Shown here: piece by piece, positions 31,301 through 42,298 of the stretch | Numbering within the stretch: position 1 is the first letter of the stretch | How the letters are laid out: every line of letters starts with the position of its first letter | Source of the DNA: Hygrophila difformis | Taxonomy: Eukaryota > Streptophyta > Magnoliopsida > Lamiales > Acanthaceae | Reading direction: 5' to 3' | DNA length: 64,000 nt | Assembly (NCBI GenBank): GCA_030278955.1 | Contig: JAOANR010000005.1 | Location: 186,001-250,000 of the forward strand | Position numbers and translations under genes: made by a program | The notes under the pieces: generated by a model | What the model saw: the letters and a program-made list of their open reading frames with translations, nothing else | Told to the model about the DNA's origin: nothing | Databases searched by the model: none

Positions 31301-31747
31301 TAATACATAGGCAGTTATGGGGACATAACTGTAATCTTAAGGGGGGGAGGATGTAATACCCCGTAAGAATGCATAAGCATTTATTTTTGAAACCCGAATA
31401 GTTTGTATCCCAAATAAACAAAAGGACAACGTCCAAAGGAATAAAATTTATTCCGATCAATGTCGAAATATCTCCGAGAAGAGGAAAATAATTTATCACA
31501 ATAAATTATTGCTGGAAATAAAACACCGATAGATTCAAATTCAAAATGGAATAAAAGAGGGAAAGGAAGCCCGAAGACATTCCATGAATTGAGTCAAGAT
31601 AATTGGAATTAAATTCAAGAAGGAAAAGAATTTTAATTCCAAGAACCCGTGAAGTCGAAAGAAATTTAATGATACAATCGCAATCAATCAATCGATCAAT
31701 AAGTCGCGCAACTTCGGGGACGAAGTTGATTTTTAAGGAGGGTAGAT
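31301..31747 (+). other. L3 internal 3' part and polypurine tract
   Basis: This continues the L3 interior after the GTGAA duplication. It has a purine run AAGGGGGGGAGG (about 31339-31350) and AAGGAGGGTAGAT before the LTR. A stretch at 31420-31680 is not in L4's 3' region. No coding sequence is seen. Confidence 0.8.
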
Positions 31748-34521
31748 TGTAATACCCGAGAAATCGCCATCGAAAATTTAAATCCAAAAATAAAGAATTG
31801 GATTTAAATTATTAAAACCGAAATAATTCCGAGAGAGCGGAATTTATTATTTATCGGAAGATAACAACTCGAAACGAGTTTATCGAATTGTCCCAACAAT
31901 CACGGATAATTCCCACATTATGATTTTTATTTTTGTAGAGAAGGAATCTTAATATTTAAAAAAAAAAAAAAAAATTTAAAAGTTACTGTAGCACGTGTCT
32001 ACTGTAGCAGTACTGTAGCACTACTGTAGCACGTGCGGGTACTGTAGCAGCCGATCACTTGTCGGATTTTTGTCTCTTTAATGGCAAAAATACACCCCCA
32101 ACACCCCATTATCATCCTTTCAAATCCCTTCTTCATCCCAAACTCTCCCAAAGCCAAAACACCTTTCCGGCGAACTTCCGACGAACTTCCGGCAACTTTC
32201 CGGCAACCAAATCCGACCAAGGAAGTGTGTAGATCAAGGATCACAGTGCTTAGATCTTTGGTAAGTAGTATCTTAGGTTCTCAATCTCGTTTTTCCTCTC
32301 AAATCCCCAATCTAACTCTTGAATCGTTGATTGCAAATACGTTCGTGCCCAAAGTCGGGAACTTTGCGTTTCGTAGATCCGTTCGTAGGTGTTTGGACGA
32401 CTCAAGAACACAATCTTTGTAAGTTAACCTTACTATGGTTTTGGGTGACTTAAAATGCAACCAAACATAGAGATTCAACTCAAGAAAATTAATAAAAATC
32501 TGTCAACAAGAGAAACCCTCAACGCAGCGTTTTCGTATGAATTTTTCGAACCTCTAAAGCTGCTCAAACAAGAAAACTCAAAACATGAAAAGTGTTCCTA
32601 AGACTTTGGTTTAGCTACTGTAAAAATTTCATAATTTTTCATGATGTTTTGAAACCTGAAACCAACCCAAATCCGAAGAGTATTAAATCTGGATCTTAGA
32701 ACTTTGGCAGATTTCACTCTCAATCTTGTTGGTTATTTTGACCTTGGATCTAGGCCGATCTAGGATTGGTGTTGAACATGAAAGTTGTAGATCTATGAGT
32801 TTGGAATATTACTGTAAGTTTTTAGAATTTTTCGTTGAGATTTGAGCCTCCGAATCTGAGCCGATCCGATCTGCGTTAGTACCAATGTCAAGAACCTTGA
32901 CAGATTTCTTAACCGAAATTGATGAGCATATTTCTATTACTTCGAGTGTTCAAACCTGAAAACTCAAAACTAAGATTTTGATCCAAAGATCATAAGCTAT
33001 ATTGTGTAAAAATTTCAGAAATTTTCATCAAGTTTTGATACCCCAAATCGTATCGGACATATTCTGCGTTTTTAAGAATCTTCAAAGGATGACAGTTTTC
33101 ATAACCGAACTTGAGGAGCTTATTCCTATCACTTCTAGTCCGAACCAATCCTCATGATCTAAACAAAAGTTGTTAGAAATCCAGTCTAGTATGTGTCTGT
33201 AAAATTTCAGAATTTTTGGAGTCCATTTGATATGTCAAAAAGTCAAATCTTTGAAAGGTGTCAAACCTGAATCTTGACAGCATACTATTTGAGTCGAAAA
33301 CTCGATTTTTGACATGCTTCCCATCGTTTTTCCGAAAAACTTAAAACACGAAAGTTGTTCATTGGGATGCTTTTGAGTTGTTGTACAAATTTCAGATCAA
33401 TCGCCTAAGTAATGGATTTTTAAACCAAAAAGGCGCAAACTGTGATTTTTAAATCAAAGAGATTTTGAAATTTCGAACAAACGGTCGAGACGTTGAAATA
33501 CGATATAACTATACTTTTGAAAATCCCGTTACACTAAATCAAAACACATGAGATACTTAATCGACGTAGAGGGTGAGTGCTCGATAGAGTGCCCCTCTAG
33601 CTCTTCGCATCGTGCCTATACGGACGAGTGTGACCTATGTAGAGGGTGAGTGCTCGATAGAGTGCCCCTCTAGCTTTTCACTTCGTGCCAAAACGGCCGA
33701 GAGTGATCGACGTAGGGGGTGAGTGCTCGATAGAGTGCCCCTCTAGCTCTTCGCATCGTTCCTATACGGACGAGTGTGACCTATGTTATGTAGAGGGTGA
33801 GTGCTCGATAGAGTGCCCCTCTAGCTTTTCACTTCGTGCCAAAACGGCCGAGAGTGATCGACGTAGGGGGTGAGTGCTCGATAGAGTGCCCCTCTAGCTC
33901 TTCGCATCGTGCCTATACGGACGAGTGTGACTATAAAAGAATCGAGAAATGTTGAGATGATGGCGTAACGGGAAATAAATATATTAAAAAGCTCAGATTT
34001 TATGAAATTGGCTGCGGCCGCCGGATTGCCGGCTAAATTAAATATTGTTGAGATGGTGGCGTATCGGGAAGAATTTTTAAAAGCTCAAAGCATCTTTTGA
34101 TTAAATTTAATTAAAGGCTTTGAAACCCCTAACCCATGCTATGTGTTAACTTACTCAGCGCGTTTTTGCTGACCCAAACCATTTATCCTCTTTTTCTTTC
34201 AGAGTTGAAGATTATGCATCGTCATATGCATACATGGGAATATTTGGGGAAAACTCTATTTTAAATCCCTGCATTAATTACGACTTGCATGAACGGGCCT
34301 GTTTAACCCGTGTTTTGGCCATGTCGGCCCTTATACTTTATTTCCGCTGCAACTTTGATGTATTAATTTTAAATTATATATGAATGGGTTGTTTGAATAT
34401 TTTAAATTCTGAAAAAAAACCATAGCCTTGCATCTCTTTAGTGAGCTCGGAGAAACCGTGTCTTGCTAGGGAGGTGTGGCGGTGGCATCCCGGCCTGGGT
34501 TACCAAAACCGGGGTGTTACA
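31748..34521 (+). repeat. L3 3' LTR
   Basis: It is a near-exact copy of 20196-22971, including the ABABA tandem array at 33566-33931. It ends GGTGTTACA followed by TAGAT. Confidence 0.95.
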
Positions 34522-35477
34522 TAGATCGGCCTAGATCCAAGGTCAAAATGGCTAATAAGATTGAGAGTGAAATCTGTCCAAGTTGTAAGATCCAGATTTA
34601 ATACTCTTCGGTTTTGGGTTGGTTTCAGGTTTCAAAACATCATGAAAAATTCTAAAATTTTTACAGAAGCTAGATCTAAGTCTTAGGAACACTTTTCATG
34701 TTTTGAGTTTTTTTGTTTGAGCAGCTTTAGAGGTTCGAAAAATTCATACGAAAACACTGCGTTGAGGGTTTCTCTTGTTGACAGATTTTTATAAATTTTC
34801 TTGAGTTGAATCTCTATGTTTGGTTGCATTTTAAGTCACCCAAAACCATAGTAAGGTTAACTTACAGTGGGGATGATGTTTAGGAAGTCACGGGGTCGTC
34901 CGGAATCCACGGGATGTCACGAACGAATCTCTTCCACCCGATTTATTCTTCCCTTGGCTCCGATTTGTGTTTGAATACGAAGATTCGTAAGTTAGGATGA
35001 TGGTTATGATCTTAAAACCATAAGGAAACTTGATTAACATCTTACCAACAATCCAAAGCTTGCAATCCTTGATCTACACACTTCCTTGGTTGGATTTGGT
35101 TGCCGGAAACTCGTCGGAAAGTCGCCGGAAGTTCATCGGAAGAGTGTTTGGCTTTGGGAGAGTTTTGGGAGAGTTTTGGAGGAAACTTTGGGTGTTGATG
35201 ACTGAAATGGGGTGTTAGGGACATCTAATAATCATCCAAAATATGCCTCCCCCGTGATAGATCAAGATTCCCACCTTTGGGACCCAAAAAATGGCAAAAA
35301 GTCGCCAAAAATGCATAATGCCCGACTGCTACAGTAGCATGCTACAGTAGCATGCTACAATAACTTTTTTTTTTTTTAAATTTTTTTTTATATATATTAA
35401 GATTCTTATCTTCAAAAAAAATAAAAATCATAATTTGGGAATTTTTGTGATCTTGTAAGTCATACATAGCTTCAAAA
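34522..35477 (-). repeat. L2 3' LTR, 5'-truncated part
   Basis: It matches about 37203-38176 of the complete L2 LTR. The first 510 or so bases of the LTR are missing. At 35477 it joins L2's primer-site region with a short AAAA overlap. Confidence 0.88.
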
Positions 35478-35483
35478 TAATCC

Positions 35484-35497
35484 GGGCTCTGATACCA
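35484..35497 (-). other. L2 primer-binding site
   Basis: GGGCTCTGATACCA is the complement of the initiator-methionine tRNA primer site and lies three bases from the LTR end at 35501. Only about seven bases of the original internal region remain beyond it. Confidence 0.85.
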
Positions 35498-35500
35498 CAT

Positions 35501-38500
35501 TGTAACACCCCGGTTTTGGTAACCCAGGCCGGGATGCCACCGCCACACCTCCCTAGCAAGACACGGTTTCTCCGAGCTCACTAAAGAGATGCAAGGCTAT
35601 GGTTTTTCAGAATTTAAAATATTCAAACAGCCCATTCATATATAATTTAAAAATAATACATCAAATTTGCAGCGGAAATAAAGTATAAGGGCCGACATGG
35701 CCAAAACACGGGTTAAACAGGCCCGTTCATGCAAGTCGTAATTAAATGCAGGGATTTAAAATAGAGATTTCCCCAAATATTCCCATGTATGCATATGACG
35801 ATGCATACTCTTCATACTCTGTAAGAAAAAGAGGATAAATGGTTTGGGTCAGCAAAAACGCGCTGAGTAAGTTAACACATAGCATGGGTTAGGGGTTTCA
35901 AAGCCTTTAATTAAATTAAATAAAAAGATGTTTTGAGCTTTTAAAAATTCTTCCCGATACGCCACCATCTCAACAATATTTAATTTAGCCGGTGATCCGG
36001 CGGCCGCAGCCAATATCAAAAGTATCATTTAGCCGGTGATCCGGCGGCCGCAGCCAATATCAAAAGTATCATTTCTCAATATCTTTTGTTTCTTTTATAG
36101 TTCACCATTCACCAGGGCTCTTGTGACCGCAATCTTCATAATCAATATTTCCGCAGGAAAACATTCAATCGCCCTTGGGGAATCTAACCCGCAAGAACTC
36201 AATACATCCTAGGGAATCGAACCCGTAGGATTCAACACACGTCCTGGGGAATTGAACCCGTAGGAAAACATACGATCGCCCTTGGGGAATCTAACCCGCA
36301 AGAACTCAAATACATCATAGGGAATCAAACCCGCATGAATCATATTGATAATATCAAACTTGGTCACAAGTCCCCAATGTTTCAAAAGAATTCTTTTACA
36401 GAAAATGTTTTTATTTGGTGTAACGGGATTTTTCAAAAGTATAGATATATCGTAATTCCAACGTCTCGACCGTTTGTTTCGAAATTTCAAAATCTCTTTG
36501 ATTTAGAAATCATTTGGCGTCACAGTTTGCGCCTTTTTGGTTTAAAAATCCATTTCGTAGGCTATTGATCTGAAATTTGTACAGCATCTCAAAAACATCC
36601 CAATGAACAACTTTTGTGTTTTAAGTTTTTCGGAAAAACGATGGGAAGCATGTCAAAAATCGAGTTTTCTACAGGAACGAAAAGCTGTCAGGATTCAGGT
36701 TTGACAACATTAAAAGATTTGACTTTTTATCATAACAAATGGACTCCAAAAATTCTGAAATTTCATATGCATATACTAGACATGATTATATGCAACTTTT
36801 GTTTAGAACTCAAAGATTGGTTCGGGCTAGAAATGATAGGAATAAGCTCCTCAAGATCGGTTATGAAATCTGTCATCCTTTGAAAATTCTTAAAAACGCA
36901 GAATATGTCCGACACGTTTTGGGGTATCAAAACTTGATGAAAATATCTGAAATTTTCACACAATATAGCTTAAGATATTTGGATCAAAATCTTAGTTTTG
37001 AGTTTTCAGGTTTGAACACTCGAAGTAATAGAAATATGCTCATCAAGTTCGGTTAAGAAATCTGTCAAGGTTCTTGACATTGGTACTAACGCAGATCGGA
37101 TCGGCTCGAGTTCGGAGGTTCAAATCTCAATGAAAAATTCTAAAAACTTACAGTAATATTCCAAACTCATAGATCTACAATTCTTATGTTCAACTCCAAT
37201 CCTAGATCGGCCTAGATCCAAGGTCAAAATGGCTAATAAGATTGAGATTGAAATCTGTCCAAGTTGTAAGATCCATATTTAATACTCTTCGGTTTTGGGT
37301 TGGTTTCAGGTTTCAAAACATCATAAAAAATTCTAAAATTTTTACAGAAGATAGATCTAAGTCTTAGGAACACTTTTCATGTTTTGAGTTTTTTTGTTTG
37401 AGCAGCTTTAGAGGTTCGAAAAATTCATACGAAAACGCTGCGTTGAGGGTTTCTCTTGTTGACAGATTTTTATAAATTTTCTTGAGTTGAATCTCTATGT
37501 TTGGTTGCATTTTAAGTCACCCAAAACCATAGTAAGGTTAACTTACAGTGGGGATGATGTTTAGGAAGTCACGGGGTCGTCCGGAATCCACGGGATGTCA
37601 CGAACGAATCTCTTCCACCCGATTTATTCTTCCCTTGGCTCCGATTTGTGTTTGAATACGAAGATTCGTAAGTTAGGATGATGGTTATGATCTTAAAACC
37701 ATAAGGAAACTTGATTAACATCTTACCAACAATCCAAAGCTTGCAATCCTTGATCTACACACTTCCTTGGTTGGATTTGGTTGCCGGAAACTCGTCGGAA
37801 AGTCGCCGGAAGTTCATCGGAAGAGTGTTTGGCTTTGGGAGAGTTTTGGGAGAGTTTTGGAGGAAACTTTGGGTGTTGATGACTGAAATGGGGTGTTAGG
37901 GACATCTAATAATCATCCAAAATATGCCTCCCCCGTGATAGATCAAGATTCCCACCTTTGGGACCCAAAAAATGGCAAAAAGTCGCCAAAAATGCATAAT
38001 GCCCGACTGCTACAGTAGCATGCTACAGTAGCGTGCTACAGTAGCATGCTACAATAACTTTTTTTTTTTTAAAATTTTTTTTTTATATATATTAAGATTC
38101 TTATCTTCAAAAAAAATAAAAATCATAATTTGGGAATTTTTGTGATCTTGTAAGTCATACATAGCTTCAAAAAGGAATATATTCTTTATTTGAAAATGAC
38201 AAGATATGATTAATATTCCACCCTAAAATTTCAAACCATAGTCAAATTATTCCCAATTATATTATGGCATTCTAGAATAATCCCATAATAAAAAATATAT
38301 GGGTAGAATGATTAATCAAGGATATATAGAAAATAGATAATTCTCATTATAATTTAAACATGTAAATATATACATGTATATACATGTGTACATGTTTGGA
38401 AAGATTATTTCAAGACCAAGGTATATATGTGTATATAAACTTGTATATGGATTTAAAATATTCTATGAACCATATACTTATTACACTTGATATTGAAATC

Positions 38501-38687
38501 CATATATTTATTTGAAAAGACAAATATATATAATTTTTCAAAGTATGTTTTGTAGAAAATAATATACTAATCTTTAAGCACATATTTGAACATATAAATA
38601 TATATAGATTTGATTAAAAATCTACTTAGTGAATTGATCAAAATATATATTCATACATATATATCGGGCAATTTCTATGGTATTACA
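35501..38687 (-). repeat. L2 5' LTR
   Basis: At 3187 bases this is the longest LTR here. On the minus strand it runs from TGTAATACCATAG to GGTGTTACA. Its first 510 bases (38176-38687) are an AT-rich block with repeated TATATACATG-like words not seen in other families. Next come an A run, TGCTACAGTAG repeats (complement, 38008-38054), a donor-like site, a settled repeat block (36150-36340) and the acceptor-like block near 35820. Confidence 0.92.
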
Positions 38688-38692
38688 ATCCG

Positions 38693-41247
38693 GCTAGACC
38701 TAGGAAACTTCTTACCTCGGTCTGGTTTGTTGGTGCCGGCCAATCAGACACTGCTGATATCTTCGCCGGGTCGACTGATACTCCTTTAGCCGATACTATA
38801 TGACCTAGAAAAGCGACTTCATTCTTCCAAAACTCGCACTTTGACAACTTCGCGTAGAGTTGATTCTTCCTCAAAAGTCCGAGTACTTGGTGCAAATGAC
38901 TACTATGCTCTTCCTCATTCCTCGAGTAAACTAGGATGTCGTCGATGAATACGACTACACATGTGTCTAGTAACTCTCGGAAAACGCTATTCATGAGTTT
39001 CATGAATACTGCGGGAGCATTAGTCAGACCGAAGGACATTACGGTGAATTCGTAGTGTCCATATCTTGTTCGGAATGCTGTCTTGGGTATATCGTTCTCG
39101 GCGATACGCAATTGGTGGTATCCCGACCTTAGATCAACTTTTGAAAATACCGACGCCCCTTTCAGTTGATCGAAGAGATCTTCGATCCTAGGTAGCGGGT
39201 ATTTGTTCTTAATCGTCACTTGATTAAGACCTCGGTAGTCGATGCACAATCGGAGTCCACCGTCCTTCTTTTTCACGAACAGGACTGGAGCTCCCCATGG
39301 TGATGTGCTCGGCCGAATATATCCCTTAGATAACAACTCCTCTAGTTGTTCTTTCAGCTCCTTCATCTCAGCAGGCGCCATACGATATGGTGCCTTTGAC
39401 ACCGGTTCGATTCCGGGCACGAGATCGATCGTGAACTCCACTTCTCGCTCAGGAGGCATTCCTGGGATATCCTCCGGAAAGACATCTAGGTATTCGTTCA
39501 CGACGGGGATACTATCGATCTTGTTCTCCTCGCCTTCCAGATTATGCACGTAGCATGCGTACAGTTGGTATCCCTTCTGCATGAGATTGCAGAACTTTAC
39601 TGCATTTACTATCTTGGCACCCTTCTTCTGAGGCTGCATATAGTAAACGACCTTCTTTCCGCGACTCTTCGCCAACGAGATCTTCTGCTTCTGGCATTCG
39701 ATGATAGCCTTGTACCTCGTCAACCAGTCCATTCCCAAAATGATGTCGAAATCCTTAAGGTCAAATTCTATGAGATTCGCAAAGAATTCAGTGTTCTTGA
39801 TTACTATCGGGATCCCGACATATCGTTTGGAACACGATACTATCTTACCCGACGGTAATTGGATTCCTAAGTTAATGTTATTCGGCGCTGGTAGATCTAA
39901 CGCAGATATAATTCTCGTGGAAATCAAAGAGCAACTCGCTCCTGAGTCAAATAAGACCTTGACAGGTACGCTTAAAGCAGTAAACGTACCTTCGATCACA
40001 TCGCCTTGAGCAGCTAGGTCAGCTTGGTTTATCACGTTCAGGCATCCTACTGGCCTCCCTTGATTTCCATGCTGGTTTGGATTCTGAGGTGGCCTCTGTG
40101 CCTGCGGGAATCTCTGCCCTTGGTTGTCCTGCTGGTTTGGCCCGGCTGGCCTGTTGCCCTGAGGACGGTTTATCAGATCCAACCTCTTTTCAATGCGGTC
40201 CTCCCTCGTCCGGCATTCCTTTTTCAAGTGGCCTTCTCGGCCACAACGGTAACACTGCCCCGGTCTTGGGCATTCACGCACCAAGTGCGGAATGTTGCAT
40301 TCCCGGCATCTGGGTATGAAGGCGCCCTGGTTATCTGGCCTCCAACCTCCTTGGCCTCCTCGGTTGAGCTCTCTGTTATCTGGCTTCCTATGACCATCAT
40401 TCCTTCCTTGGTCATTCCCCCTTCTGAAGTGATTTCCAGAGTTGTTGTTCCGGTTCTTCTTATCGAAATTGTTTAGGCCCTTGCTCGCCTCTCCATGATC
40501 CTTGCGCTTCAGCTGTTGTACTCGTGCAATTGCCACTGCACGATCGTAAACAGCTTGCAGGGTAGTGTGCTGTCCGCCAACCAAGATCTCTCTGATGCTG
40601 AGATTCAGCCCCATCTCGAATTTCTGGGCTTTATCAGCATCGGTTGGTACCAGCCTTGGAGCGAATCGGACGAGCTCTTTAAACTTCGCATAGTATTCTT
40701 GAACTGTCTGAGTGCCTTGTCGGAGATTAATGAATTCCTCATACTTAGCAGTCTTTGTACTGAGGGGATAGAACCTTTCCCTCATCATCTCCTTAAACTC
40801 TTCCCAGAAGTAGGCATGTTCACCATCAGCAAGTCCTTCTTGGTGGTTTTGCCACCATTCGTCAGCTTCTCCTCTCAGGTAGTACACAGCCACACCAACC
40901 TTCTCATTCGCGGGACACCTGATGGCAGTAAGCAGTTTGTCAAAAGTCCTTAGCCAATCCTCCAACTTCGCGGGATCCTCCTGTCCCTCGTAATGAGGCG
41001 GCTGGTAAGGGTTCACCATCGCCAGATAATTTATGCGAGCTGCCGGGGGTGGTACTGCTGCTTGAGCTCGGTTGACTTCAGCGTTTCCTAGAGCAACGAG
41101 GACTTGCTCAACTGTCCTCAACCTCTCATCAAGTGCGTTGGGAACAGGGTTAGCTTGAACTCCCGGATTCGGCGGGTTCGCATTGGCTGGAGCATTAACG
41201 TTCTCATTCACTGGGATCTCAGCTCTAGGTCTCCCTCTGGGCGGCAT
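38693..41247 (-). CDS. L1 gag, protease and reverse transcriptase (first half)
   Basis: This is one open frame of about 850 residues from [12 protein letters not shown]; 19 in-frame residues upstream are less likely coding. Gag comes first ([26 protein letters not shown]), with knuckles [13 protein letters not shown] and [14 protein letters not shown] near residue 350. An aspartic protease follows ([13 protein letters not shown], about residue 445), then reverse transcriptase (ILGMDWL upstream, [26 protein letters not shown], and [11 protein letters not shown] as active site near residue 780). The frame is open to SFLGLAG, where the L2 target duplication begins. The rest of the polyprotein is at 16359-18468. 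No frameshift separates gag from pol, as is usual for this lineage. Confidence 0.95.
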
Positions 41248-41576
41248 TCTGATGATCAAGCACGCAGAGGTTAGATTCGCAGTTAGATGAAAGTTAATAG
41301 TCAAGTTAGACTATGGTTAGAACTCTATCTCATAGGTTCTAAGTGCTAAAGACCACTGAAATGGGCAAGAAAGGAAAGAGAAAACTAAATACGAAATTCC
41401 ACTAGATGATAACGATTTAATAACAAGGCTACTACATCAAATACTACTAGGTCACCACTACATAAAATGTGGTACCACCAAGATAATCAATATGCGATAA
41501 TACTAGGTACGGAAATGATAGGAAACTAGTAGCGAAATGCGGTAAAAGTCCATCAAGAGAGAACGCATGATAAAGT
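41248..41576 (-). other. L1 spacer between upstream ORF and gag
   Basis: The 330 bases are non-coding as far as I can see. A ribosome finishing the upstream ORF would have to reinitiate or bypass it to reach gag, unless splicing removes it. Confidence 0.6.
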
Positions 41577-42035
41577 CTAGATCAGGTAGTCGGGGGAATA
41601 GCCGAGCATCCGGCGATCGGCCTCAATCTCCTCGTCGGTATCAAGAGGCAGTGGAGGGTTCTCCACAACCTCCTCGGGGTCCTCTTCTTCTTCAACGTTG
41701 ATGAACTCATCGGGGTCAAACTCTTCCTCCTCTTCCATCTCTGGCTCGGGGTTAAGCTGGTTTTGCAGCCCAACAATGACCTCCTCCAACGCAAAGATGC
41801 GTCCCTGTAACATATGCACGTGGTGTCGGCAATCCTCGAACTCGGCTGCAAGAGCATCATGGCGTGCAGCCATCTGGGTACTCCTAATGGTCATAGCCTC
41901 CATCCTCTCCTCTATAGCCACAATCCTATTTCTATTGTTTGCGGCATCCCTAGAGATATGGCGAAGTTCGTGCGTGATATCCGACATGGAGCACAATAAA
42001 CGCATGATGGAATCTTGTAACCTCGGGTCGGCCAT
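41577..42035 (-). CDS. L1 upstream ORF: coiled-coil protein with acidic tail
   Basis: This is a 152-residue protein between the leader and gag. Residues 1-95 look helical with heptad-like spacing of Leu, Ile and Met (MADPRLQDSIMRLL, IFALEEVIVGLQNQL). Residues 97-140 are very acidic (EPEMEEEEEFDPDEF, EEEEDPEEVVE). I recognise no enzyme motif, signal peptide or zinc finger. It is preserved without stops and has the same place and build as the ORF at 60138. Roles such as oligomerisation or partner binding are guesses. Upstream extra ORFs are known in some other plant Ty3/gypsy lineages such as Ogre, but I do not recall one as standard in Tekay-like chromoviruses. Confidence 0.75.
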   Translation of the reverse strand: MADPRLQDSIMRLLCSMSDITHELRHISRDAANNRNRIVAIEERMEAMTIRSTQMAARHDALAAEFEDCRHHVHMLQGRIFALEEVIVGLQNQLNPEPEMEEEEEFDPDEFINVEEEEDPEEVVENPPLPLDTDEEIEADRRMLGYSPDYLI

Positions 42036-42298
42036 CTAATCATGCAAATTTTACATTAAGGGATATGCCACACATGAAAAATAATTTGTTAATGCACATG
42101 CTTCCCCCCAAAAATAGTACTAAGTTTTTAAGACTTGTCGAATTTGCAAGATATACTTTTCCATGGGTTTCAAAAATAAAATTCCCTTTTTCCATGGAAA
42201 TAATACTCAAAATGCTTAAAAATAATATTAAATAATTTGGGCCTCTATAGTGGGGCGAAAAATAATAGCTTTAAAATTTTCGGGCTCTGATACCACTT
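42036..42298 (-). other. L1 leader and primer-binding site
   Basis: The complement of GGGCTCTGATACCA (42282-42295) is the initiator-methionine tRNA primer site, three bases from the 5' LTR. The rest is AT-rich leader, also present at 13338-13607. Confidence 0.85.

Larger units (their letters stand above)
20196..34521 (+). mobile_element. L3: non-autonomous element with almost no internal coding
   Basis: L3 is flanked by TAGAT (20191-20195 and 34522-34526) inside L2's 3' LTR. Its LTRs are 20196-22971 and 31748-34521 and differ at only about ten places that I noticed, so insertion is recent. The internal part (22972-23585 plus 31301-31747) has a primer site at 22975-22986, leader, a gag start that dies after 13 codons (23523-23564), and a 3' region with two purine tracts. 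Such large-LTR, non-coding elements are often called LARDs. They need proteins supplied by a relative. Confidence 0.93.
18469..38687 (-). mobile_element. L2: chromovirus LTR pair with internal region deleted
   Basis: L2 interrupts L1 pol and is flanked by the 5-bp duplication ATCCG (18464-18468 and 38688-38692). On the minus strand there is a 5' LTR (38687 to 35501), a primer site (35484-35497), then almost at once the 3' LTR (about 35477 to 34522, resumed at 20195 and ending at 18469). Everything from just after the primer site to about 510 bases into the 3' LTR is gone. The join has an AAAA overlap between the two sides. No protein remains. L3 sits inside the 3' LTR. Confidence 0.92.

Noticed and set aside
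40024..40476. 150-residue plus-strand frame opposite L1 gag
   Set aside because: It is antisense shadow of the gag zinc-knuckle region.
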